In this document: piece by piece, positions 1 to 8,283 of the stretch | Position numbering within the stretch: the stretch's first letter is position 1 | How the letters are laid out: each line of letters begins with the position of its first letter | Source: Pseudomonas sp. GM18 | GTDB lineage: Bacteria; Pseudomonadota; Gammaproteobacteria; Pseudomonadales; Pseudomonadaceae | DNA: 64,000 nt | Reading direction: 5' to 3' | NCBI RefSeq assembly: GCF_000282195.1 | Contig: NZ_AKJT01000049.1 | Span: 1 to 64,000 of the forward strand | Notes under the pieces: model-generated | Seen by the model: only the letters and a program-made list of their open reading frames with translations | Database searches by the model: none | Told to the model about the DNA's origin: nothing | Position numbers and translations under genes: made by a program

Positions 1-380
1 CGGCTGTTGCCCCCCTGCCACTCCCGTGCGTAGGGGTCGAAAAAGTTTCGATACAGGCTGTAACGGGTCATCTCGTCGTCGAAACGCAGCGTGTTGTAGC
101 CCGCCCCACAAGTGCCGGGCATAGCGAGCTGGGCATGCACCCGTGTCATGAAATCGGCTTCGCTCAAACCTTGCTCGGCCAGAAGGCCAGGCGTGATACC
201 GGTGATCGCGCAAGCCGCCGGATGCGGCAGGATGTCGTCACTGGGCTGGCAGTACAGATTGACCGGCTCGTCTATTTCATTGAGCTCGAAGTCGGTGCGA
301 ATCCCCGCCACTTGCAACGGGCGGTCGCAACGGGGGTTGATGCCAGTGGTTTCGTAGTCGTACCAGAAGATCGAGGTCAC
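1..380 (-). CDS. sbcB: Exodeoxyribonuclease I, amino-terminal part (cut by window edge)
   Basis: Reading back from a GTG at 378-380, the protein begins MTSIFWYDYETTGINPRCDR and continues through PLQVAGIRTDFELNEIDEP and ITGITP. This is the start of exonuclease I, a 3'-5' single-strand DNA exonuclease of the DEDD family used in recombination and mismatch repair. DYETTG holds the first metal-binding Asp and Glu. About 126 residues are visible; the rest lies beyond base 1, so the truncation is a window effect and not a pseudogene. AGGA seven bases before the GTG supports this start. The gene diverges from the RDD operon across about 180 bases that should hold both promoters. Confidence 0.9.
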   Translation of the reverse strand, partial: MTSIFWYDYETTGINPRCDRPLQVAGIRTDFELNEIDEPVNLYCQPSDDILPHPAACAITGITPGLLAEQGLSEADFMTRVHAQLAMPGTCGAGYNTLRFDDEMTRYSLYRNFFDPYAREWQGGNS

Positions 381-562
381 GGGTTGTTCCTGAACTGAAG
401 ACTGGCGAAGTCTAGGCGTTTGACCGCCATCGCGGCCAGCGATCTGTCATTCAACCACCTGACGCCAAACGATGTGCAATACATAGTTATGTCGTTTTCC
501 CCCGAGAGGCTGCTAGCATCGGACGGACATCGAATCGCAAACCGGCCACACCAAGGTTGCCC

Positions 563-1288
563 ATGCTCGAGACCACAGCACTGCCAGGGAAAGCAACGCT
601 GGCCCCGCCACTGGACACGCGGTATCACGTCGAAACGCCCGAAGGCATCGACTTGCCACTGCGCCCGGCCGGGTTGATGGTCCGTGCGCTGGCGTTCGCC
701 GTCGACCTGGGCCTGCGCGGGTTGATCCTGGGCCTGCTGTTTATGCTGTTGGCGTTTCTCGGAAAGCTCGGTGCAGGGCTTGGCTCGATTTTGCTGTTCT
801 TGGTGAGCTGGTGGTACATGGTGCTGTTCGAGGTGCTCAATCAGGGGCGCTCGCCGGGCAAGCAATGGATGGGACTGCGCGTGGTGCACGACGATGGCAC
901 CCCCATCGGCTGGTCCGCGTCCTTGCTGCGCAACCTGCTGCGATTCGTCGACATGCTGCCGTTCGGCTATTTCCTCGGGGCGATCAGTTGCCTGCAACAT
1001 CCCACCTTCAAACGCCTTGGCGACCTGGCCGCCGGTACGCTGGTGATCTACCGCGAACAACCACTCACCCGACCGCAGTTGCCCGATGCCGCGCCGCGCC
1101 GCGTTGCTTTCGCGCTGACGCTGACCGAGCAACGCGCCATCCTCGGGTTTGCCGAGCGCCAGGGTGAACTCTCCGAGGCGCGGGCCAACGAACTCGCCTC
1201 GATACTCGCGCAACCGCTGCACGTTTCAGCGCCGCAGGCCGTGGCCGAACTCAACGGCATCGCCCGCGGCCTGTTGGGCCCGACATGA
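563..1288 (+). CDS. RDD family membrane protein
   Basis: This 241-residue protein carries an RDD domain: PAGLMVRALAFAVDLGLRG near residues 35-53 begins the first membrane helix with the family Arg and Asp, and further hydrophobic helices follow. The signature NQGRSPGKQWMGLRVV lies near residues 93-108. RDD proteins are small inner-membrane proteins of poorly known role, some linked to ion transport. I start at the ATG at 563, preceded by AAGG, instead of the in-frame TTG at 557. It is the first gene of a six-gene operon (RDD, SpoIIM, DUF4129, DUF4350, MoxR, DUF58) and overlaps the next gene by 4 bases (ATGA). Confidence 0.85.
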   Translation: MLETTALPGKATLAPPLDTRYHVETPEGIDLPLRPAGLMVRALAFAVDLGLRGLILGLLFMLLAFLGKLGAGLGSILLFLVSWWYMVLFEVLNQGRSPGKQWMGLRVVHDDGTPIGWSASLLRNLLRFVDMLPFGYFLGAISCLQHPTFKRLGDLAAGTLVIYREQPLTRPQLPDAAPRRVAFALTLTEQRAILGFAERQGELSEARANELASILAQPLHVSAPQAVAELNGIARGLLGPT

Positions 1289-2262
1289 AGCAAAGCCTAT
1301 TCGAAAGCCGCCACAAGACCGAATGGGAGCAGTTTGCACTCATGCTCGAACGGCTGGAACGAGGCAAGGAAACCTCGCGAGTCGCCAGCTTCCCCAGCGA
1401 TTATCGACGGCTCTGCCAACACCTGGCCCTGGCTCAGGAGCGTGGTTACAGCAGCTTTTTGGTCGACTCGTTACAGCAACAAGTGCTGCGCGGGCATCAA
1501 CAGCTTTATCGGCATCGCAGTGGGCTGAGGGCCAACGTACTGAGCTTCATCCTTGCCGATTTCCCGCGACTGGTGCGCGAACAATGGCGTTTCGTGCTTG
1601 CCGCCAGCCTGATATTTTTTGGCAGCCTGATCGGCATCGGGCTGCTGGTGTATCTGTTCCCGGACCTGGTCTACAACCTGATCCCGGCCGAGCAGGTCAG
1701 TGAGATGCAAAGCATGTACGACCCCGTCGCCGGTCATCTGGGTCGCTTGGCAGAACGGGCGGCCAGTGAAGACTGGGAGATGTTCGGCTACTACATCATG
1801 CACAACATCGGCATCGCGTTTCAGACCTTCGCCAGCGGTTTGCTGTTTGGCCTGGGCAGCGCGTTTTTCCTGTTCTTCAACGGCTTGATCATCGGTGCGG
1901 TGGCCGGGCACCTGACCTACATCGGCTATGGGCAAACCTTCTGGTCGTTCGTGATCGGCCATGGCGCCTTCGAACTGAGCGCCATTGCCCTGGCCGGTGC
2001 CGCCGGCCTGCAACTGGGCTGGGCGTTGATCGCGCCGGGCCGTTTGCCCCGTGCCGAAGCCCTGCGGGTGGCGGCGAGCAAGAGTGTGTTGCTGATTTGC
2101 GGGGTCATGCTGTTTTTGCTGATTGCAGCGTTTATAGAAGCCTACTGGTCGTCGCGGACCGGAATCGCGCCGCTGACCAAATACCTGGTTGGCGCAGTGC
2201 TCTGGGTGTTGGTCGCGACTTACCTGCTGTTTGCCGGACGGACCCGCCATGCGCCTGAGTGA
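1285..2262 (+). CDS. Stage II sporulation protein M (SpoIIM) family membrane protein
   Basis: A 325-residue protein with a soluble N-terminal part of about 100 residues followed by several membrane helices (first at about 103-126, LAASLIFFGSLIGIGLLVY). The order and the helix-rich GHGAFELSAIALAGAAGL stretch match the SpoIIM/DUF95 family. In non-sporulating bacteria such proteins occur beside MoxR and DUF58 genes and are thought to be membrane partners of that system; the exact role is unknown. The start overlaps the RDD stop (ATGA) and the end overlaps the DUF4129 start by 14 bases, so translation is probably coupled. Confidence 0.85.
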   Translation: MKQSLFESRHKTEWEQFALMLERLERGKETSRVASFPSDYRRLCQHLALAQERGYSSFLVDSLQQQVLRGHQQLYRHRSGLRANVLSFILADFPRLVREQWRFVLAASLIFFGSLIGIGLLVYLFPDLVYNLIPAEQVSEMQSMYDPVAGHLGRLAERAASEDWEMFGYYIMHNIGIAFQTFASGLLFGLGSAFFLFFNGLIIGAVAGHLTYIGYGQTFWSFVIGHGAFELSAIALAGAAGLQLGWALIAPGRLPRAEALRVAASKSVLLICGVMLFLLIAAFIEAYWSSRTGIAPLTKYLVGAVLWVLVATYLLFAGRTRHAPE

Positions 2263-3781
2263 CGCCAGTGCGGTGATTCGCCCGCGCACAAACTGGGAAG
2301 CCATGGACCTGGGGGTGCTGCTGAGTCAGCGCCATCGATACCTGTTGATGACCAGTTGGGCGATCGTGACCTTGCCGATCTTTGCCCTGCTCAGCCTGAT
2401 GCTGTGGGATTCGCCCTCCCTCGCCCTGTTCCTGTTCTGGTGGCTCAAACCGGCGTTCGATCGGCTGCCGCTGTACATCCTGTCCAAAGCCATGTTCGGC
2501 GAAACACCCACGCTGAAACAGGCCCTGCGCCAATGGCCGCGCCTGCTCCAACCGCAACTGCTGGCCAGCCTGACCTGGCGCCGCCTGAGCCTGAGCCGCA
2601 GTTTTCTGATGCCGGTGGTGCAACTCGAAGGCCTGGAGGGCGAAGCACGACAACAACGTTTGCGTGTGCTGTTGCAGCGCAATGCCGGTGCCGCGCAGTG
2701 GCTGACGATCATCGGCGTGCACCTGGAAAGCGCGTTGTGGGTCGGTTTGATGGTGCTGTTCTACATGCTCTTGCCGCTGCAGGTCGAACTTGACTGGGGC
2801 TGGCAGACCTTGATTACCGCCGCAGTGCAGGAGTGGCGCTGGCTGGAACACCTGACCAATGCTTTTTACGCCCTGGTGCTGGTGGTCTGGGAACCGATTT
2901 ATGTCGCCTGCGGTTTCAGCCTTTATCTGAACCGGCGCACGCGGCTGGAGGCGTGGGACATCGAACTGGTGTTTCGCCGCTTGCGTCAACGCTTGACCCC
3001 GGTTGTCACTCTGCTGCTGATCGCGATCCTGCTGGTGCCGACGACGCAAAGTGTGTGGGCCGCCGAACCGGACATGTCACCGGACAGTCCGCGTTTGCTG
3101 GAGCAACCGCTGACCAGCCAGGCATCCCGAGACAGCATCAAGGCCATCCTCGAACAGCCACCGTTCAAAAACAAGGAAACAGTCACGCGTTATCGGTTTG
3201 GCGAAGACAAACCCGCTACGGACAATGGTCAAACGCCGGCCTGGCTGAAGGCGCTGTTCAGTTTGCTCGACAGCCAACGTTTCGGCGCATTGGCCAACCT
3301 GATCGAAGTGTTGCTGTGGGGCGCGGTGATCGGCGCCATTGGCCTGTTGATCTGGCGTTACCGCGACTGGTTGCAGGCGTTCGTCAGCCGCCGGCCGGCG
3401 TTGCACCATAAAGTGACGCGACCATTGCCGCAGCAGGCATTCGGCCTGGACCTCAACCGCGAAACCCTGCCCGCCGATATCGCGGCAAGCGCCGAAAGCC
3501 TCTGGCAAACCAACCCCCGTGAAGCCCTCGGCTTGCTCTATCGCGCCCTGCTCAGCCACTTGCTGCACGACTTCAACATGGCGCTCAAACCCGCCGACAC
3601 CGAAGGCGAGGTTCTTCAGCGCGTCGAACAACTGCAACAACCGGCGTTACTCGCCTTCAGCAAAAACCTCACCGGGCACTGGCAGAACATGGCCTACGGG
3701 CATCGCCTGCCACCGGCGCATTTGCAACAGGAACTGTGTGACGGCTGGCGTTCGTTGTTCGGACCCGGAGCGGCCCGTTGA
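2249..3781 (+). CDS. DUF4129 domain-containing membrane protein
   Basis: A 510-residue protein. I use the ATG at 2249 (MRLSDASAVIRPRTNWEAMD), inside the end of the SpoIIM gene, not the upstream in-frame codon at 2189. The N-terminal half has several hydrophobic segments, a periplasm-like stretch follows, one strong helix lies near residues 350-370 (LLWGAVIGAIGLLIWRYRDW), and the C-terminal roughly 100 residues match the DUF4129 pattern (ESLWQTNPREALGLLYRALL). This domain accompanies MoxR/DUF58 clusters and its function is not established. It overlaps the next gene by 4 bases. Confidence 0.8.
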   Translation: MRLSDASAVIRPRTNWEAMDLGVLLSQRHRYLLMTSWAIVTLPIFALLSLMLWDSPSLALFLFWWLKPAFDRLPLYILSKAMFGETPTLKQALRQWPRLLQPQLLASLTWRRLSLSRSFLMPVVQLEGLEGEARQQRLRVLLQRNAGAAQWLTIIGVHLESALWVGLMVLFYMLLPLQVELDWGWQTLITAAVQEWRWLEHLTNAFYALVLVVWEPIYVACGFSLYLNRRTRLEAWDIELVFRRLRQRLTPVVTLLLIAILLVPTTQSVWAAEPDMSPDSPRLLEQPLTSQASRDSIKAILEQPPFKNKETVTRYRFGEDKPATDNGQTPAWLKALFSLLDSQRFGALANLIEVLLWGAVIGAIGLLIWRYRDWLQAFVSRRPALHHKVTRPLPQQAFGLDLNRETLPADIAASAESLWQTNPREALGLLYRALLSHLLHDFNMALKPADTEGEVLQRVEQLQQPALLAFSKNLTGHWQNMAYGHRLPPAHLQQELCDGWRSLFGPGAAR

Positions 3782-4944
3782 ATCGCAGGTTGTGGCTGGC
3801 GGTCGGCGTATTCATCGCCGTGCTCCTGGGCGCGTTGAGTGTTTACCTGTATCTCAAGGCCACGCCCTATCCGGCACAAATCGATCACGGCCCGTCCCCC
3901 GAAGCACAGGCCAATCCCTACCTGGCGGCTGAGCATTTTCTGCGCAAACAGGGCCTGAACGTCAGTCACGCCAACAGCCTCGACATCCTGCCGACCCTTG
4001 AACCTCATCAGCACAGTTTGTTGCTGCTCGGCGATCGGTCGAACATGTCGCCGCGACAGGTGGATCAGGTGCTGAACTGGACCCGGGCTGGCGGACGCCT
4101 GTTATTCGTCGCCGAAGCCCTGTGGGATGAAAAGACCGGCCAGAGCAATGACCTGCTGCTCGACCGGGTGCAGGTGCATCAGCTCCTGAGCAAAGACCTC
4201 AAGGACTCGCCACCCGATCTCAGGGACGACCCCTACCCGAAACTGACCAAGCTCTACCTGGAAAACGAAGAGGCGCCGGCCTATGTCGGCTTCGATACCG
4301 CGTTCCACCTCGACGACCCGAAAAACCTCGCCCAGGCCTGGGCCAATAGTGGCAAAGCCACGCACATGATGCAGTTGAATCACGGGCTGGGTTCGATCAC
4401 CGTGGTCACCGATGCCGACCTGTGGAAAACCCCGGCTATCGACCATTACGACAACGCCTGGTTGCTGTGGTACCTGACGGCCGACACCTCCGTGACCTTG
4501 CTGTTCAATACCGAGCACGACAGCTTGCTGACATTGCTGTGGCGCTATTTTCCGCAAGCCTTGGTGGCCTTGATCGCGCTGATCATTTTCGGGCTCTGGC
4601 ACGTCGGCGTGCGCAATGGTCCGTTGCTGGAACCGACCCCGAGAGCACGCCGTCAACTTCAGGAGCACTTGCGTGCCAGTGCCGATTTCATGCTGCGCCG
4701 CAACGGTCAGCACAGCCTGCTGCAAGCCTTGCAACAAGACATCCTGCGCCGTGTCCGTCACCGTCACCCCGGTTTTGAACAACTCGGCGTCGCCGAACAA
4801 TGGCTGGTGCTTGCACGCCTGACCGGCCAACCCACACGCGCCATCAGCCTGGCCATGAGCCCGCGACCGAAACAGCGCCTGTCCAGCGCTGAATTCAGCC
4901 GTCAGGTCGCCCACCTGCAAACCTTGAGGAACGCCTTATCATGA
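3778..4944 (+). CDS. DUF4350 domain-containing protein
   Basis: A 388-residue protein starting at a TTG that overlaps the previous stop (TTGA). An N-terminal membrane anchor (about 4-24) is followed by an extracytoplasmic domain typical of DUF4350 (ANPYLAAEHFLRKQGLNV, then SLLLLGDRSNMSPRQVDQVL and GGRLLFVAEALWD), which resembles GATase-like folds. A second helix (about 260-280, LVALIALIIFGLWHVGVR) leads to a helical cytoplasmic tail. The gene sits between DUF4129 and MoxR with overlaps on both sides. I infer a structural part of the MoxR/DUF58 membrane system; the substrate is unknown. Confidence 0.8.
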   Translation: MNRRLWLAVGVFIAVLLGALSVYLYLKATPYPAQIDHGPSPEAQANPYLAAEHFLRKQGLNVSHANSLDILPTLEPHQHSLLLLGDRSNMSPRQVDQVLNWTRAGGRLLFVAEALWDEKTGQSNDLLLDRVQVHQLLSKDLKDSPPDLRDDPYPKLTKLYLENEEAPAYVGFDTAFHLDDPKNLAQAWANSGKATHMMQLNHGLGSITVVTDADLWKTPAIDHYDNAWLLWYLTADTSVTLLFNTEHDSLLTLLWRYFPQALVALIALIIFGLWHVGVRNGPLLEPTPRARRQLQEHLRASADFMLRRNGQHSLLQALQQDILRRVRHRHPGFEQLGVAEQWLVLARLTGQPTRAISLAMSPRPKQRLSSAEFSRQVAHLQTLRNALS

Positions 4945-5942
4945 GTGAACAGATCGAGCCCGGCACCCAGACCCATGCCGCCCAGCAGCGCCAGCGCGCC
5001 AGCCAGTTGGCCCAGGCGGTAAGAGCGGAATTGCAAAAAGCGGTGATCGGCCAGAACAGCGTGATCGACGATGTGCTCACCGCCCTGATCGCCGGCGGCC
5101 ATGTGCTGCTCGAAGGCGTGCCGGGGTTGGGCAAGACGTTGCTGGTGCGCGCCCTCGCCCGTTGCTTCGGTGGCGAATACGCACGCATCCAGTTCACCCC
5201 GGACCTGATGCCCAGCGACGTCACCGGGCACGCGGTGTATGACTTGCAGACCGAGCAGTTCAAACTGCGCAAAGGCCCGTTGTTCACCAACCTGTTATTG
5301 GCCGACGAGATCAACCGCGCCCCGGCAAAAACCCAGGCGGCGTTGCTCGAAGCCATGCAGGAACGCCAGGTCACCCTCGAAGGCCGCGCCCTGCCCATCG
5401 TCCAACCGTTCATGGTGCTGGCCACGCAAAACCCGATCGAACAGGAAGGCACGTATCCACTGCCGGAAGCCGAACTCGACCGTTTCATGCTCAAGGTGCG
5501 CATGGACTACCCCGAGGTCGACCAGGAATTGGACATGGTCCGCCAGGTCAGCCGCTCGACCCGGGCCGACATGCTCGACGTACAACCGCTGCGCACCGTG
5601 CTGCAAGCCAAGGACGTGCTTGCCTTGCAACGCATCGCCAGCGACCTGCCGCTGGACGATCAGGTGCTCGACTACGCCGTACGCCTGGCCCGCACCACCC
5701 GCACCTGGCCGGGCCTGACCCTCGGCGCCGGGCCACGCGCCTCCATTGCGCTGGTGCGTTGCGCCCGCGCTCGGGCCTTGCTTCGCGGCGGCGAGTTCGT
5801 GATTCCCGACGACATCAAAGGCTGCGCCCTGTCGGTGTTGCGCCACCGTGTGCGCATAGCCCCGGAGCTGGACATCGAAGGGCTGGAAGTCGATCAGGTG
5901 CTCAAGCAATTGCTCGATCAAGTGCCGGCGCCGCGCCTGTGA
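4941..5942 (+). CDS. MoxR-family AAA+ ATPase
   Basis: A 333-residue AAA+ ATPase. Walker A is GVPGLGKT near residues 59-66, Walker B is LLLADEINRAPAKTQ near 118-132, and ATQNPIEQEGTYPLPEAELD near 157-176 is the MoxR hallmark around sensor 1. MoxR ATPases work with von Willebrand factor A proteins as chaperones that activate or insert partner proteins. Here the partner is very likely the DUF58 protein encoded immediately downstream with a 4-base overlap. The length is normal for the family and all ATPase motifs are intact. Confidence 0.92.
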   Translation: MSEQIEPGTQTHAAQQRQRASQLAQAVRAELQKAVIGQNSVIDDVLTALIAGGHVLLEGVPGLGKTLLVRALARCFGGEYARIQFTPDLMPSDVTGHAVYDLQTEQFKLRKGPLFTNLLLADEINRAPAKTQAALLEAMQERQVTLEGRALPIVQPFMVLATQNPIEQEGTYPLPEAELDRFMLKVRMDYPEVDQELDMVRQVSRSTRADMLDVQPLRTVLQAKDVLALQRIASDLPLDDQVLDYAVRLARTTRTWPGLTLGAGPRASIALVRCARARALLRGGEFVIPDDIKGCALSVLRHRVRIAPELDIEGLEVDQVLKQLLDQVPAPRL

Positions 5943-7270
5943 AACCCTCGCGCCTGCTCTTGACCTGGCTCACGATCCTGCTGGCCATCGACATCGCGCT
6001 GGGCACCCTGCAGGCACTGGACATCGCCGTTCCATCAAGCCTGTTATCCATCAACTGGGGATTGCTGCTGGCACTGCTGGCCCTGGCGATACTCGACGCC
6101 CTGCGCCTCAAACGCCTGCCCTCGCCCCACGTGCAACGGCAAATGCCCGGCAGCCTGGCGCTCGGTCGGTGGGGCGAAGTGCGGCTGCAAGTCGAGCATG
6201 ACTTCGCACAACCACTGACCCTACACATCTTCGACCACGTACCCCACGGCCTGGACTTCGAACACCTCCCCTTGTCCGTCGAACTGCAACCCGGCCAGCA
6301 CAGCCAGATCAGCTATCGCCTGCGCCCCCTCAAACGCGGTCACTTCACCTTCGAACACTGCGAAGTCAACCTGCCAAGCCCCATGGGCCTGTGGTCCGAC
6401 AAACGCCTGCTCAACGCGGTCGACCACACCCGCGTCTACCCCGACTTCGCCCGCCTCTACGGCGGCCAACTGCTGGCGGTCGACAACTGGCTCAGCCAAC
6501 TCGGTGTGCGCCAGCGCCAACGTCGTGGCCAGGGTCTGGAATTCCATCAACTGCGCGAATTCCGCGAAGGCGACAGCCTGCGCCAGATCGACTGGAAAGC
6601 CACCGCCCGGCATCGCACGCCGATTGCCCGGGAGTATCAGGATGAGCGGGACCAGCAGATTATTTTCATGCTTGATTGCGGACGGCGGATGCGCAGTCAG
6701 GATGGCGAGCTGTCACATTTTGACCATGCGCTGAATGCGTGTCTGCTGCTCAGTTATGTGGCGTTGCGTCAGGGGGATGCGGTGGGGTTGTGTACGTTTG
6801 CCAGCGATCAGCCGCGCTACGTTGCGCCTATCAAAGGCACCGGGCAGCTCAACGTGTTACTCAACGGCGTTTACGATCTCAATACTACTCAACGTACCGC
6901 CGACTATCCGGCAGCGGTCAATCGATTACTGGTCAGACAAAAACGCCGGGCGTTGGTGGTGCTGGTGACCAATTTGCGGGATGAGGATGATGAAGAGTTG
7001 CTGAGCGCCATCAAACGCCTGAACCTGCACCATCGAGTACTGGTAGCAAGCCTTCGGGAGAACGTACTGGACGAGCTGCGCCACCGCCCGGTGCAAACAC
7101 TGGACGAAGCACTGACCTACTGCGGGACGGTGGATTACCTGAACGCAAGCGCGCAACACCATGAGCAGTTGAGCGCTCATGGTGTTGCGGTAATGAACGC
7201 CCGCCCCGGTGAACTGGGGGCCGCACTGGTGACGCGGTATCTGAGCTGGAAGAAAGCGGGAGTCTTCTAA
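5939..7270 (+). CDS. DUF58 domain-containing protein (vWA-like)
   Basis: A 443-residue protein starting at the GTG at 5939 that overlaps the MoxR stop (GTGA). Two N-terminal membrane helices (about 7-25 and 33-52) precede the DUF58 core with GDSLRQIDWKATARHRTPIA near residues 211-230, followed by a vWA-like segment whose metal-site motif is degenerate (MLDCGRRM near 244-251 in place of DxSxS). DUF58 proteins pair with MoxR ATPases. This is the last gene of the operon; its TAA overlaps by 4 bases the TAG of the opposing Ig-like gene, leaving no room for a terminator between them. Confidence 0.88.
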   Translation: MKPSRLLLTWLTILLAIDIALGTLQALDIAVPSSLLSINWGLLLALLALAILDALRLKRLPSPHVQRQMPGSLALGRWGEVRLQVEHDFAQPLTLHIFDHVPHGLDFEHLPLSVELQPGQHSQISYRLRPLKRGHFTFEHCEVNLPSPMGLWSDKRLLNAVDHTRVYPDFARLYGGQLLAVDNWLSQLGVRQRQRRGQGLEFHQLREFREGDSLRQIDWKATARHRTPIAREYQDERDQQIIFMLDCGRRMRSQDGELSHFDHALNACLLLSYVALRQGDAVGLCTFASDQPRYVAPIKGTGQLNVLLNGVYDLNTTQRTADYPAAVNRLLVRQKRRALVVLVTNLRDEDDEELLSAIKRLNLHHRVLVASLRENVLDELRHRPVQTLDEALTYCGTVDYLNASAQHHEQLSAHGVAVMNARPGELGAALVTRYLSWKKAGVF

Positions 7271-8280
7271 TCTTCAATTACGAATTTCAGAAGATGCTGA
7301 AAGTTCGGGGATGCCGAGTACGTCAGCTGATAAATGTACTCCTCCAGGCCCCATATCGAAGCCATTACTGTCCATACCTTAGTCAATTCACTGAACGTAT
7401 GCGGAACGTTCAGTCCTGGGGAGAAATCCATCCCGCGTTCGCCCAGCAGCTGGAATAACACGGTTTCGTTAAGACATTTCGGCGGAACCGAGATACTGAA
7501 CTCTACCCGGCTCCCCAACGGAATCTTCACGACAGTTTCGATACCAACGGTTTCGCACTCTTGCCCTCGCACGCGATAGACAGGCAGCTCGTCAGAAGGC
7601 TCCAGCGCCGGCCCCAGCGACATCGGATTGTCTGGCGATTGCTTGAGTATTCGCGATGCCTCCAGACGCAAGTTATATGCCCCACCGATCGTACCGGTGA
7701 TTACCCAACTCAACCCGTCAGCGGTCAAGGTGCGGTTAACCCCCAACGCCGGCTGCACGCTCGTGATTCCCAGTTCGCTGGGCGAGGAGTCGCCCGTCAA
7801 TCCCAGACAAATGTTACGCCCCAGCAAAGGACTCCCCGCCTCGACCGACAGCTTGATGGTATGAGCCTGCGGGGTCCGGGGAAACAAGGTTTTCTCGCCC
7901 CAAGGCGTAATGCTTTCATCGGCATTGAGCTGAATCCTGGCAGCGTCCCAGACACCCGCCTTCAATGCCTTGAACCGAAAGGTATGGGACGCCGTTTTCG
8001 AGTCGATGCCTTCCAGCGTGGCAATCACCTCCACATTTCCCGCCTGTGTGGCCGTATACGCAAAACGTGCCTTCCCGTTTCCATCCGTCTTCACCCGTAC
8101 CGTCTCAGGACCTGGTTCGGCCGTGAAAAACACCGCTATATCGGACGCGGCCGAGCGAGTGTCAGAGGCGAGTACTTCGACTTCCAGCCAGACGGATTCG
8201 CCGATTTGCGGATCAAATGTAGCCTCACGCACCTTGCCAATCACGACGGCTTTGGGTCCTGTTTGCTTTTGTTGAGACAT
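7267..8280 (-). CDS. Ig-like domain protein of the Tc operon (337 residues)
   Basis: The last gene of the minus-strand Tc operon, 3 bases after the 943-residue gene and with GAGGA before its ATG. No signal peptide or membrane segment is visible. Residues about 10-110 form an Ig-like repeat (VIGKVREATFDPQIGESVWL through AGNVEVIATLEG), closely matching one at the end of the upstream protein (VVITEVREPSFDPVVGETVD). Residues about 112-225 repeat the module also seen in the TcaA-like tail: WGEKTLFPR, HTIKLSVE, GLSWVITGT, GAYNLRLEAS. The remainder is another beta-rich region. I infer a secreted or assembled accessory subunit of the Tc A component, perhaps for surface binding. No enzymatic motif was seen. 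Confidence 0.7.
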   Translation of the reverse strand: MSQQKQTGPKAVVIGKVREATFDPQIGESVWLEVEVLASDTRSAASDIAVFFTAEPGPETVRVKTDGNGKARFAYTATQAGNVEVIATLEGIDSKTASHTFRFKALKAGVWDAARIQLNADESITPWGEKTLFPRTPQAHTIKLSVEAGSPLLGRNICLGLTGDSSPSELGITSVQPALGVNRTLTADGLSWVITGTIGGAYNLRLEASRILKQSPDNPMSLGPALEPSDELPVYRVRGQECETVGIETVVKIPLGSRVEFSISVPPKCLNETVLFQLLGERGMDFSPGLNVPHTFSELTKVWTVMASIWGLEEYIYQLTYSASPNFQHLLKFVIED

Positions 8281-8283
8281 GAC

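Noticed and set aside
1..380. sbcB as a truncated pseudogene
   Set aside because: The cut is at the window edge; the visible part is intact.
381..562. Small genes in the gap between sbcB and the RDD gene
   Set aside because: Only short frames without start signals; it is a divergent promoter region.
2189..2248. Longer start of the DUF4129 gene
   Set aside because: The extra residues (Cys- and Trp-rich) overlap the SpoIIM gene and match no family start; the ATG at 2249 fits.
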